Below are positions 1 to 7,836 of a DNA stretch of 64,000 bases, piece after piece. The translations under genes were made by a program, and so were the position numbers. The stretch is from Bog-473 sp963807775 (GTDB lineage: Bacteria > Actinomycetota > Acidimicrobiia > Acidimicrobiales > RAAP-2): contig CAWECY010000005.1 of the NCBI GenBank assembly GCA_963807775.1, positions 248,001-312,000 on the forward strand, in the 5' to 3' direction. Within the stretch, counting starts at the first letter, position 1, and every line of letters starts with the position of its first letter. The notes under the pieces are model-generated. The model made no database searches, was not told the origin of the DNA, and worked only from the letters and a program-made list of their open reading frames with translations.

Positions 1-225
1 GTGTCGCCCGGAGGCCAGTACGCGGCCAGCGTGGGCCAGGTCAACCTGCGCTGCGCCGACGGCGTGCATTTCACCGCGTCGGGCGGGATCTACGTCGGCC
101 TGCGCCTGGTGCCCGACCTCGTCTCGCTGGGCCAGGCCCACGCGACCAGCTCGCCCGGGGGGTCGTGGCCGGGGCAGTTGCCCCCGGCGGTCCCGACCTG
201 GTACGCACAGCTGCCATGTCAGTAG
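1..225 (+). CDS. SGNH/GDSL-type hydrolase, C-terminal fragment
   Basis: Only the last 74 codons lie in the window; the gene begins upstream. The fragment holds ADGVHFTASGG, which matches the block with the catalytic Asp-x-x-His (D..H) of SGNH hydrolases and acyltransferases, followed by a short Pro/Ser-rich tail ending in CQ. Members often act outside the cytoplasm on acyl esters of cell-wall polymers; that role is inferred from the family. The stop at 223-225 lies inside the next gene, whose ATG is at 216, so the two are probably translationally coupled. Confidence 0.55.
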   Translation: MSPGGQYAASVGQVNLRCADGVHFTASGGIYVGLRLVPDLVSLGQAHATSSPGGSWPGQLPPAVPTWYAQLPCQ

Positions 226-830
226 CCGCAGACATCACGGTCCGGCGGGCCACCCGGCGCGACGTCGACGCCATGGCGGCCCAAATGGCCAAGACCTTCT
301 GGGACGACCCGGTGGCGTCGCACCTCATGCGCAACGCCGGCCGGCGTGAGGCGGGGCTGCGGGCGTTCTTCCGCACGCAGATGCTGGCGGACTACCTGCC
401 CTTCGGGGGCTGCTACGTGGCCGAGGGCTACGCCGGCTCGGCCGTGTGGGCCCCGGCGGGCAAGCCCCTGCTCACCGGGCTGACCGGGATCCTGACCATG
501 GTGCCGGTGCTGCCCTACGTGGCCACCAACCTGGTGACCACGTTGCGCGTCCTCAGCGTGATCGAGCGCATGCACCCCCACGAGCCGCACTGGTACCTGG
601 CCTCGCTGGGCACGGCGGTCGACCGGCAGGGCCAGGGCATCGGGTCGGCGCTGCTGCAGCCCGTCCTGCGCCACTGCGACCGCGAGGGGCTGCCGGCCTA
701 CCTGGAGTCGTCCAAGGAGCGCAACGTGCCCTTCTACCGGCGCCACGGCTTCGAGGTCGTCGAGGAGGTGGCGCTGCCGGGGAACGGGCCGCTCATCTGG
801 ACCATGTGGCGGGAGCCGCAGCCCGGCTGA
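216..830 (+). CDS. GNAT family N-acetyltransferase
   Basis: A 204-residue protein starting at ATG 216, overlapping the previous gene by 10 bases. The start is chosen because ITVRRATRRDVDAM is the usual first beta strand and helix of GNAT proteins. The acetyl-CoA loop is seen as VDRQGQGIGSALLQP, the R/Q-x-x-G-x-G/A pattern, and the C-terminal FYRRHGFEVVEE is typical of the fold. It should transfer an acyl group from CoA to an amine; the substrate is not evident. It converges on the LysR gene 27 bp away. Confidence 0.85.
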   Translation: MSVAADITVRRATRRDVDAMAAQMAKTFWDDPVASHLMRNAGRREAGLRAFFRTQMLADYLPFGGCYVAEGYAGSAVWAPAGKPLLTGLTGILTMVPVLPYVATNLVTTLRVLSVIERMHPHEPHWYLASLGTAVDRQGQGIGSALLQPVLRHCDREGLPAYLESSKERNVPFYRRHGFEVVEEVALPGNGPLIWTMWREPQPG

Positions 831-857
831 GCCCGGGTGCGGGCGCACCGGCGCCGC

Positions 858-1766
858 TCAGGTGGGATGGATGCCCTCGGGCATGGAGAGCGCGTCGTTG
901 ACCACCACGCCCAGCACGTCGATGACGGCCCGGGCGGGCGCCGAGGGCAGGCCGCGGCGCCGCTGGGCCACGCCGACCCGGCGGCGGGGGAGGCCGGCGA
1001 CGGGCAGCACGGCGAAGCGCTCGCGCAGGTGGCCGGGGACGGCCGTGGCGGGGAGGATGGCCGGGCCGTAGCCGTCGAAGGCCAGGGAGGCGATCAGCCG
1101 CACGCCGTCCAGTTCCATGGCCGGGTGCAGCTCGACCCGCGCCGGCACGGTGGCGCTGTCGATCTCGGCCCGCAGGGCGGTGCCCGGTGCCGGCAGCAGC
1201 AGGTCGAGCTCGGACAGGCGCTCCAGGGCGAGGGACGGCTGGGCCGCCAGCGGGTGCTGCCGGGGCAGCACCACGACCAGGTCCTCGTCGAAGAGCTGGG
1301 CCGCCATGATTTCGTCGCCGCTCAGCGGGAAGGTGACGACGGCCAGGTCCAGCTGGCCCGAGGCCAGCTGCTGCTCGAGCGGGACGCTGGCCCCGTCGGC
1401 GACGTTGAGGTGGATGTGGGGGTGCCGGACCCGGAGCAGGTCGAAGAGCTGGGGCACCAGCCAGCGCCCGGTGGTGCCGATCATGCCCAGGCGGACGGTG
1501 CCCACCACCTCGGCCCGCAGCGCGGTGACGTCGGCCACCATCGCCTCGAGCTCGTTCATGACCCGGCGGGCCCGGTCGATCACGACCTGGCCCTCCTCGG
1601 TCAGCTTGCCGGACGCCCGGTCGACCAGCTGCACGTCGAGCTCGCGCTCGAGCTTGGCCACGTGGGCCGAGACGTTGGACTGCACGGTGCCGATGGAGGC
1701 GGCGGCGGCCGAGAAACTGCCGGTGTCGGCGATGCCGAGAAGTGCTTGCAGGTGTTTCAGCTCCAT
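858..1766 (-). CDS. LysR family transcriptional regulator
   Basis: A 302-residue protein of normal LysR length. Residues 1-60 form the winged helix-turn-helix (MELKHLQALLGIADTGSFSA, then SNVSAHVAKLERELDVQLV). Residues about 90-290 are the periplasmic-binding-protein-like effector domain, beginning VRLGMIGTTGRWLVPQL. No target gene lies divergently next to it: the upstream intergenic DNA holds the 6C RNA. The AT-rich leader has a dyad at 1831-1846 that could be its own operator. The effector cannot be inferred. Confidence 0.92.
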   Translation of the reverse strand: MELKHLQALLGIADTGSFSAAAASIGTVQSNVSAHVAKLERELDVQLVDRASGKLTEEGQVVIDRARRVMNELEAMVADVTALRAEVVGTVRLGMIGTTGRWLVPQLFDLLRVRHPHIHLNVADGASVPLEQQLASGQLDLAVVTFPLSGDEIMAAQLFDEDLVVVLPRQHPLAAQPSLALERLSELDLLLPAPGTALRAEIDSATVPARVELHPAMELDGVRLIASLAFDGYGPAILPATAVPGHLRERFAVLPVAGLPRRRVGVAQRRRGLPSAPARAVIDVLGVVVNDALSMPEGIHPT

Positions 1767-1830
1767 GGGCCATCCCTTCGGCCAGGTGCTTGCTCTAGTT
1801 GCCCTTACATCATTATAACTGATATTAAGT

Positions 1831-1846
1831 ATCTGCTAAAGCAGAT
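1831..1846. promoter_or_regulatory. inverted repeat upstream of lysR
   Basis: ATCTGC-TAAA-GCAGAT is a perfect 6-bp inverted repeat in an AT-rich patch (about 1800-1880) that contrasts with the surrounding GC-rich DNA. It lies 65 bp before the LysR start and directly before the -35 box of the 6C RNA, so it could control both. LysR binding is an inference. Confidence 0.4.
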
Positions 1847-1874
1847 TGACAGATTGTCCGATCCAGAGCAAAAT
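1846..1874 (+). promoter_or_regulatory. sigma-70-like promoter of the 6C RNA
   Basis: A consensus -35 TTGACA (1846-1851), a 17-bp spacer and a weak -10 CAAAAT (1869-1874) point to transcription starting near 1881, just before the C-loop hairpins. The perfect -35 and ideal spacing make this one of the clearer promoters in the window. Confidence 0.55.
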
Positions 1875-1880
1875 GAGTTC

Positions 1881-1970
1881 CAGACCACGGGATATCAGAA
1901 GCCCCCCCTCTGATCCTGGTGAGTCTCGAGAAGGGATCGCCCTCCCCCCCGGCGATCCCTTCTCTTAATT
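1881..1970 (+). ncRNA. 6C small RNA (two C7-loop hairpins)
   Basis: Two consecutive stem-loops each carry seven cytosines in the loop. The first is ATCAGA/TCTGAT (1894-1899 and 1909-1914) around AGCCCCCCC, with an outer CCAG/CTGG pairing. The second has 14-bp arms at 1928-1941 and 1951-1964 around CTCCCCCCC. Paired hairpins with at least six loop Cs define the actinobacterial 6C RNA family (known in Streptomyces and as B11 in Mycobacterium), where the C-loops pair with G-rich ribosome binding sites. A TTGACA promoter lies upstream, and the second hairpin followed by TTAATT can act as the terminator. Boundaries are estimated. Confidence 0.82.
1928..1964 (+). terminator. hairpin terminator of the 6C RNA
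   Basis: A perfect 14-bp inverted repeat (GAGAAGGGATCGCC and its complement) with a 9-nt C-rich loop, followed by TTAATT. It is both the second 6C hairpin and the likely intrinsic terminator, separating the RNA from the operon that starts at 2107. Confidence 0.7.
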
Positions 1971-2106
1971 CCCGGGCCGTTTCGCCCGACCGCCGAATCC
2001 ACCGGCGGCCGTGGGCCCGGCGGCCCCTCCAATGACGTCCACGGCCGTTTCATACCCACGCCGACCCCCCTGGCGCAGGGGCCGCCGTGCTTTATCCTCT
2101 GAGACC

Positions 2107-3484
2107 ATGGCCCGGACCGCCGTCTTCGTCGACCTGGACCGGACCCTGCTCTGCCAGGCTTCGGGCCAGGTGTTCAACCGGGCCCTGATCGACGAGGGGG
2201 TGCTCCCGCAGGGGCGCTCCCTGCCGGGCGACCAGCTGCTCTACTCGGTCAACAACCGCCTGGGTGAGAACCTCTTCTCCATGGGCCTCGTGCGGGCGGC
2301 CGCCCGGGTGGCCCGGGGCTGGCGTCAGGACCAGGTGCAGGAGGCCGGCCGCCACGCCGTGGCGGCCCTGAGCGAGCTGGTGGCCCCCTTCGCCCCGCAG
2401 CACCTGGCCGCCTTCCGGGACGAGGGTCACCTCCTGGTCCTCTCGACGACGACGCCGGCCGACCTGATCGCCCCCTTCGCGGAGGCGCTCGGCTTCGACG
2501 ACCTCATCGCCACGGCCTACGAGACCAAGGACGGCCGCTACACCGGCCGGCTCTACGAGGGGTTCGTCTGGGGCACCGGCAAGCTGCGCGCCGTGCGGGA
2601 GTGGGCCCAGCGACAGGGGCGTCGACCTGGCGCACTGCCACGCCTGCAGCGACAGCATCTTCGACGTGCCGCTGCTCTCGAGCGTGGGCTTCCCGCACGC
2701 CGTGAACCCCGACCCGTCGCTCACCTTGGTGGCCACGGCACGGCGCTGGCCGGTGGAGCACTGGGACCGGCCACCCGGCGTGCCCAGCGTCCTGGGGCTC
2801 GAGCCGTACCACCTGCTGCGTCCCTTCGTGCGCTCGCTGTCGTTCCCGTACGCCCGCTTCGACATCGCCGGGTTGGAGAACGTGCCGGCGCGCGGCGCGG
2901 TGCTGCTGGCGGCCAACCACCGGAGTTACTTCGACGTGGCGGCCCTGGCCCTGGTGGCCCGCGGCATCGGGCGCCCCGTGCGCTTCCTGGGCAAGAAGGA
3001 GATCTTCGACGCGCCCGTCGTCGGTACGATCGCCCGCGCCATCGGCGGGATCCCCGTCGACCGCGGCAGCGGTTCGGGCCAACCGCTGCGCGCCGCCGAG
3101 GCGGCGCTCAAGGCGGGGGAGGTGGTCATCGTCCTGCCGCAGGGGACGATCCCGCGTGGGCTCGACTTCTTCGACCCCGTCCTGCACGGCAAGACGGGCA
3201 CGGCGCGGCTCGCCGCGTCGACGGGAGCGGCCGTGGTGCCAGTCGGGTTGTGGGGGACCGAGAAGGTGTGGCCGCGCTCGTCGCGGGTGCCCGACTTCAC
3301 CCTCGTGCGCCACCCGCCGAAGGTGACGGTCCGGGTGGGCAAGCCGCTGTCGCTGTCGCTCACCGACGCCCGGGCGGACACCGAGACGATCATGCAGGCC
3401 ATCAGCGCGCTGTTGCCCGCCGAGGCGCGGGTCCGCCACGAGCCGACGCCCGAGGAGCTGGCGCGCACCAAACCGCCGAAGTGA
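2107..3484 (+). CDS. HAD-IB phosphatase fused to 1-acylglycerol-3-phosphate acyltransferase (frame break at 2617-2620)
   Basis: One gene read across a single extra base; about 458 residues when repaired. Part 1 (2107-2616) starts MARTAVFVDLDRTLL, with the DxD nucleophile motif of HAD phosphatases. Part 2 resumes in another frame as GVDLAHCHACSDSIFDVPLL, the last HAD motif, and runs into a PlsC domain with NHRSYFD (HxxxxD) and LPQGTIPRG. The usual FPEGTR block has Gln for Glu here, which may alter activity. HAD-PlsC fusions are common in actinobacteria and act in glycerolipid synthesis at the membrane. The break is GGGC where GGG or GGC is expected. It is the first gene of a run with murT, gatD and yccF. 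Confidence 0.8.
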
Positions 3485-3489
3485 CGTAG

Positions 3490-4731
3490 GTGAGGAAGCA
3501 GCTCGCCAGCGTGACCACGCGCGCCGTCAATGCGGCGTCGCGCCGCCTGGGGCGGGGGCAGGGCACGGTGGCCGGCGGGCGCGCCGGCCTGCGGCTCGAC
3601 CCCGAGCTGCTCGAGCACCTGAGCGCCGGGCGGCAGGTGGCCCTCGTCAGCGGCACCAACGGCAAGACCACGACGACGCGGCTGCTGGCGGTGGCGCTGG
3701 GTGCGTCGGGCGACGACGTGGTGAGCAACGACACCGGGTCCAACATGCCGCCGGGCCACGTGGCCGCGCTGGCGGGGACGCACGCGCCGCGGGTCGTGCT
3801 CGAGGTCGACGAGGCCTACCTGCCGCGCGTGCTCACGTCGACGTCGGCCACGGCGGTCGTGTTGCTCAACCTCTCGCGCGACCAGCTCGACCGGACCAAC
3901 GAGGTGCGGATGGTGGCGGCGCGCTGGCGGGCGGCGCTAGCGGCCGCGCCGCACACCCACGTCGTGGCCAACGCCGACGACCCCTTGGTGGCCTGGGGCG
4001 CGGGGGCGGCCAAGGAGGTGCACTGGGTGGCCGCCGGCCTGCGCTGGCAGCACGACGCGGTCGGCTGCCCGTCGTGCGAGGGGCGCATCGAGTTCCACGA
4101 CGACGGGCCGTGGTCGTGCGGCGGCTGCGACCTGGCGCGGCCGGTGCCCGAGGCCCGCCTGGCGCACGACGCCGGGGGCGCCCCCGGAGGCGTGTGGGCC
4201 GACGGGCGCCGGCTCCCCATCCGCCTCGCCCTGCCGGGGCGCTTCAACCAGGCCAACGCCTTGCTGGCGGCCGTCGCCGCCGAGGCGTGCGGCGTCGCCG
4301 CCGAGGCGGCGCTGGCGGCCATGGCGACGGTCGAGGAGGTGGCGGGCCGCTTCACCGTGCGCTCCTTCGGCGACGTCCGGGCCCGCCTCATGCTGGCCAA
4401 GAACCCGGCCGGCTGGGACGAGCTGCTCGACCTGGTGACGCAAGGGACGGCGCCGCTGGTGGTCAGCATCAACGCGCGGGTGGCCGACGGGGCGGACCCG
4501 AGCTGGCTCTGGGACGTGCCCTACGAGCGCCTGGTGGGCCGCCCGGTGGTGGCGACGGGCGACCGCTTCCGGGACCTGTCGGTCCGCCTGCGCTACGCCG
4601 GCGTGTCCCACACCAGCGAGCCGGACCCGCGCGGCGCGGTGGCGGCGGCGGCCGACGGCACGGGGGGCGAGGTCGTCGACGTCATCGGGAACTACACCGC
4701 CTTCTACGACCTGTTGGGCGCCCGCGCGTGA
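3490..4731 (+). CDS. murT: lipid II isoglutaminyl synthase subunit MurT
   Basis: 413 residues, GTG start 5 bases after the acyltransferase. The Mur-ligase P-loop SGTNGKTTTTR is at residues 54-64, with a catalytic-domain segment VVLEVDEAYLPRVL. Four cysteines at 193, 196, 210 and 213 (CPSCEG, CGGC) form the zinc ribbon inserted in MurT, and a DUF1727-type C-terminal domain follows. MurT activates the alpha-carboxylate of D-Glu in lipid II with ATP and amidates it with ammonia from GatD, giving D-isoglutamine in peptidoglycan. The stop overlaps the gatD start (GTGA), as expected for a two-subunit enzyme. Confidence 0.95.
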   Translation: MRKQLASVTTRAVNAASRRLGRGQGTVAGGRAGLRLDPELLEHLSAGRQVALVSGTNGKTTTTRLLAVALGASGDDVVSNDTGSNMPPGHVAALAGTHAPRVVLEVDEAYLPRVLTSTSATAVVLLNLSRDQLDRTNEVRMVAARWRAALAAAPHTHVVANADDPLVAWGAGAAKEVHWVAAGLRWQHDAVGCPSCEGRIEFHDDGPWSCGGCDLARPVPEARLAHDAGGAPGGVWADGRRLPIRLALPGRFNQANALLAAVAAEACGVAAEAALAAMATVEEVAGRFTVRSFGDVRARLMLAKNPAGWDELLDLVTQGTAPLVVSINARVADGADPSWLWDVPYERLVGRPVVATGDRFRDLSVRLRYAGVSHTSEPDPRGAVAAAADGTGGEVVDVIGNYTAFYDLLGARA

Positions 4732-5468
4732 GCGGCCCGGTGCGGATCGCCGTGATCTACCCCGACCTCCTGGGCACGTACGGCGACGGGGGCAACGGGC
4801 TGATCCTGGCCCGGCGGGCCGAGTGGCGCGGGCGCGCCGCCGAGCTCCTGCAGGCCACCTCGGACCGGCCGCTGCCCGACGCCGACGTCTACTGCCTCGG
4901 CGGCGGCGAGGACGGGCCGCAGGTCCGGGCCGCCCGCACCCTGGTGGACGACGGCACCCTGGCCCGGCGGGTGGCCGAGGGCGCGGTGGTGCTGGCGGTG
5001 TGCGCCGGCTTCCAGGTCGTGGGCCGGATCTTCCCCGGGGCCGACGGCGACGCGCACGAGGGCGTGGGCCTGCTCGACGTCACGACGGCCAAGGTGGCCG
5101 ACCCGCGCGCCGTCGGCGAGGTGGTGGCCGACCCGGTCGGCCTGGACGGGCTGCCCGTCCTGACGGGGTTCGAGAACCACGGCGGCCGCACGACGTTGGG
5201 CGAGGGCGTGGTGGCGCTCGGCCGGGTGACGGCGGGCGTCGGCAACGGCAACGGCGACGCCAGCGAGGGTGCGGTGTCCGGGCGCGTCGTGGGCACGTAC
5301 CTGCACGGGCCCGTGCTGGCCCGCAACCCGGCCCTGGCCGACAGGCTGCTCGCGTGGGCGCTCGGCGAGGTCACCCTGCCGCCGCTCGACGACACGGCGG
5401 CGGAGAGCCTGCGCACGGAACGACTGCGGGCCGCCGGCGGCCGGGGCCGGTTCCGGCGGCGGCGGTAG
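4728..5468 (+). CDS. gatD: lipid II isoglutaminyl synthase glutaminase subunit GatD
   Basis: 246 residues starting at GTG 4728, overlapping murT by 4 bases. It is a class I (triad) glutamine amidotransferase related to CobB/CobQ. The nucleophile is Cys92 in VLAVCAGFQ, and the catalytic His193 is in GTYLHGPVL. The N-terminal IAVIYPDLLGTYGDGGN is typical of GatD. It supplies ammonia to MurT at the cytoplasmic face. The Arg-rich C-terminus (GRFRRRR) is unremarkable. Confidence 0.95.
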   Translation: MSGPVRIAVIYPDLLGTYGDGGNGLILARRAEWRGRAAELLQATSDRPLPDADVYCLGGGEDGPQVRAARTLVDDGTLARRVAEGAVVLAVCAGFQVVGRIFPGADGDAHEGVGLLDVTTAKVADPRAVGEVVADPVGLDGLPVLTGFENHGGRTTLGEGVVALGRVTAGVGNGNGDASEGAVSGRVVGTYLHGPVLARNPALADRLLAWALGEVTLPPLDDTAAESLRTERLRAAGGRGRFRRRR

Positions 5469-5482
5469 GGGAGGGACGGACC

Positions 5483-5890
5483 GTGCGCACGCTGCTCAAC
5501 GTCATTTGGCTCGTCTTGTCGGGAGTCTGGCTGGCGCTGGGCTACGCCCTGGCCGGCGTGGTGCTGTGCGTGCTGATCATCACGATCCCCTTCGGCATCG
5601 CGGCGTTCCGGCTGGCCGCCTTCGTGCTGTGGCCGTTCGGACGGGCCGTGGTGCCCAAGGCGGGGGCCGGCGCAGGGTCGACGATCGGCAACATCATCTG
5701 GTTCGTGGTGGCCGGGCTCTGGATGGCCCTGGCCCACCTTTTGCTCGGCCTCCTGCTGTGCCTCACGATCATCGGCATCCCGCTCGGGCTGGGCAACTTC
5801 AAGCTGGCGGCCGTGGCCATCGCCCCGCTGGGCAAGGACATCGTCTCCGCCGACGATCCGCGCGTCGCCGCCCGCTCCATCGTCTTCTGA
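5483..5890 (+). CDS. YccF-family inner membrane protein
   Basis: 135 residues from GTG 5483, 14 bases after gatD. Two homologous halves each carry a hydrophobic pair of helices: NVIWLVLSGVWLALGYALAG with TIPFGIAAFRLAAFVLWPFG, then NIIWFVVAGLWMALAHLLLG with TIIGIPLGLGNFKLA. That is the duplicated YccF (DUF307) pattern. The molecular function of the family is not established. Co-orientation suggests co-transcription with murT-gatD. Confidence 0.88.
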   Translation: MRTLLNVIWLVLSGVWLALGYALAGVVLCVLIITIPFGIAAFRLAAFVLWPFGRAVVPKAGAGAGSTIGNIIWFVVAGLWMALAHLLLGLLLCLTIIGIPLGLGNFKLAAVAIAPLGKDIVSADDPRVAARSIVF

Positions 5891-5906
5891 CCCGGCGCGG
5901 CCCCGC

Positions 5907-6503
5907 TCACCACACACGAGGGACGAGCCGCGCCGTGCGGCCGTGGTACGCCTCGTAGCCGGGCAGGGCGCGGTCGAGCAGGCGCTCCTCGGCGTCGATC
6001 CGGTGGACGTACGCGGGGGTCACGAGCGCGGCCACCGCGGCGACCACGACGGCGCTGCCCGAGGTGAGGGCGAACCCGGCCCAGACGAGCAGCGAGCCCA
6101 GGTAGCCGGGATGGCGGACGCGGCGGTAGGGGCCGCGCTCGATGACGCCCCGCGCGTTCGTCACCCGCAGGGTGCGCGAGTACGACTCGGCCAGGGTCCG
6201 CATCGACCACACGCGCAGCCCCAGCCCGGCCACCAGGAGGAGCAGGCCCAGCGGCGCGGCGGCGGCGGGCAGCGGGCGCAGCGGCAGTCGCCGCAGGAAC
6301 GGCGCGCTCAGGACGGCCAGACCCGACGCGACGGCGATGCCGCGGGTGCTTCCCGCGTCCTCCGCCGAGGCGTGCAGGTCCGCCGCCGCACCGGGCCGGC
6401 GCAACAGCGCCTCGACGGCCACGAAGCCGGCGATGCCCGCGTAGCCGGCACCGAACCAGCCGTCGCCGCGGCGCGGAGCGGCGTTGGTGGAACCCGGCCT
6501 CAC
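5907..6503 (-). CDS. isoprenylcysteine carboxyl methyltransferase-like membrane protein
   Basis: 198 residues from GTG 6503, which overlaps the stop of the SMP-30 gene (GTGA). Several membrane helices precede the conserved C-terminal block ERGPYRRVRHPGYLGSLL, then a further helix and RIDAEERLLDRALPGYEAY. RHPGY and the E-E-x-x-L segment are the SAM-binding signature of ICMT and phospholipid methyltransferases. It should methylate a membrane-embedded substrate that cannot be named. Confidence 0.82.
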   Translation of the reverse strand: MRPGSTNAAPRRGDGWFGAGYAGIAGFVAVEALLRRPGAAADLHASAEDAGSTRGIAVASGLAVLSAPFLRRLPLRPLPAAAAPLGLLLLVAGLGLRVWSMRTLAESYSRTLRVTNARGVIERGPYRRVRHPGYLGSLLVWAGFALTSGSAVVVAAVAALVTPAYVHRIDAEERLLDRALPGYEAYHGRTARLVPRVW

Positions 6504-7351
6504 CGGTCCAGCCGGAAGCGTGGCTCGGTGCGCCCGCGCACGCCCAGGCCGTCCACCGTGAGCAGCGCGCCGTCCAGCGACCCGTTCCCCCCGATCTCGA
6601 CGGTGGCCACGAAAAGCCGATCGAGCTCCGGCCCGCCGAAGACGACGTCGGCCGGGTTGCGGACCGGGAGGCCGAGCGTGCGCTCGAGCCCGTCGACGGT
6701 GAAACGGGCCAGCTGCCCGCCGCCGATCAGCGCGCACCAGAGCGCGCCCTCGTCGTCGAAGGCGGCACCGTCGGCGACGCCGTCCAGGCCCGACACGTCA
6801 CCGAAGACGGCGCGCCCGCCGACGCGGCCGTGCTCGCCGTCGTAGGGGTATGCGTAGTAGTCGCCCGAGGAGTCCCCGATGACGAGGCGGTCGGCGCCGT
6901 CCTGCCGGTACGCGTTCGGCCCGTTGGTGTTGGCGATGGCGCCATCGAGCAGCCTCCAGCCGTCCCGGGTCGAGAACCACCACGCCGAACCCTCGGCCGG
7001 GCCGAAGTTCAGGGTGCCGGTGACGAGGTTGCCCGCGTAGTCCGCACAGGCGTCGTTGGCCCGCCCGCCGAGCCCCTCCGGGTAGGCGGCGAGGAGGACC
7101 GCGGTCCCGGCGTCGGCGTCGATCACGTGGAGGCCGTCGTCGAGGGCACCGACCAGCCGGCCGTCCTCGGTCAGCACGAGGCCGGCCGCCATGCTGGGAA
7201 GCGCCTGGGTGTGCAGCGGCCCGGCGCCGCCCTCGAGCCAGTGCAGGGTCCGCGCCGCGCAGTCGACGAAGTAGAGGCGGTCGCGCCGGTCGTCCCAGGT
7301 GAGGCTCTCGCCCCACCCGAGGGAGAACTCGCCCACCCGCGCCACGCGCAT
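6500..7351 (-). CDS. SMP-30/gluconolactonase/LRE family protein
   Basis: 283 residues from ATG 7351. Six-bladed propeller signatures: LGWGESLTWDDRRDRLYFVD (with the metal-binding Glu), GRANDACADYAGNLVTGTL, AIANTNGPNAYRQD and GLDGVADGAAFDDEGALWCA (with the catalytic Asp). Members hydrolyse sugar lactones or related esters using a divalent metal. It is the first gene of a two-gene operon with the methyltransferase downstream, but the pairing does not identify a pathway. Confidence 0.9.
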   Translation of the reverse strand: MRVARVGEFSLGWGESLTWDDRRDRLYFVDCAARTLHWLEGGAGPLHTQALPSMAAGLVLTEDGRLVGALDDGLHVIDADAGTAVLLAAYPEGLGGRANDACADYAGNLVTGTLNFGPAEGSAWWFSTRDGWRLLDGAIANTNGPNAYRQDGADRLVIGDSSGDYYAYPYDGEHGRVGGRAVFGDVSGLDGVADGAAFDDEGALWCALIGGGQLARFTVDGLERTLGLPVRNPADVVFGGPELDRLFVATVEIGGNGSLDGALLTVDGLGVRGRTEPRFRLDR

Positions 7352-7409
7352 GCGACCCAAAGGTAGCGGCGCGCGACGCGCCCGGGGTCCTGAAACGGCG
7401 GTGGCAGGA

Positions 7410-7425
7410 CGCCCTATATTGGGCG
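7410..7425 (+). promoter_or_regulatory. dyad around a TATATT box before the receiver-domain gene
   Basis: CGCCC-TATATT-GGGCG: the central TATATT is a good -10 element with a likely start near 7427, and the flanking 5-bp inverted arms would place a dimeric regulator over it. It also lies between the divergent SMP-30 gene and the receiver gene. Confidence 0.4.
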
Positions 7426-7447
7426 CCAGCCATTGGGGGTGAGGTCC

Positions 7448-7825
7448 TTGCCGTTCGCTGATAGCGGCGCGCGCCGGACGGCGCTCGTCGTCGAGGGCGA
7501 TGCGACACGTCGCGACGCGATACGGAAGATGCTGGAACGAAACGGCTTCGACGTCGTCGCCGCGGCCGACGGACCGGCCGCCGTCGAGCTCGGTCGCCAC
7601 GCCGGCGCCATCGACCTGTTGCTGACCGATGCCGTCATGCCCGAAATGCCCGGCATCGAGGTAGCCGACGCCATCCGGGCCCAGCACCCCCAGGCCGTCG
7701 TCGTCTACATGAGCGCGTACGCCAAGGAGGCCTTCCGCGACGGGGCACGCCCGGTGGCGCTGATCGAGAAGCCGTTCGACGAGGCGCAGCTGCTCGAGGT
7801 GCTCGGCCGCCACCTGCCGGCGTAG
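7448..7825 (+). CDS. single-domain response regulator (receiver)
   Basis: About 125 residues. TTG 7448 is preferred because GGGGGTGAGG sits just upstream; GTG 7439 and TTG 7433 are alternatives. One REC domain and no output domain. The phosphoacceptor is the Asp in LLLTDAVMPEMPG, followed by MSAYA (Ser switch) and IEKPF (conserved Lys). The acidic pocket reads VVEGD where VVDDE-type residues are usual, so the Mg site is slightly atypical. Such proteins signal by protein-protein contact; no kinase lies next to it. Confidence 0.85.
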   Translation: MPFADSGARRTALVVEGDATRRDAIRKMLERNGFDVVAAADGPAAVELGRHAGAIDLLLTDAVMPEMPGIEVADAIRAQHPQAVVVYMSAYAKEAFRDGARPVALIEKPFDEAQLLEVLGRHLPA

Positions 7826-7836
7826 GCCGAGGCCGC

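Noticed and set aside
2617..2620. Programmed frameshift in the HAD-PlsC gene
   Set aside because: No slippery heptamer with stop or structure is evident, and the same kind of break recurs in unrelated genes.
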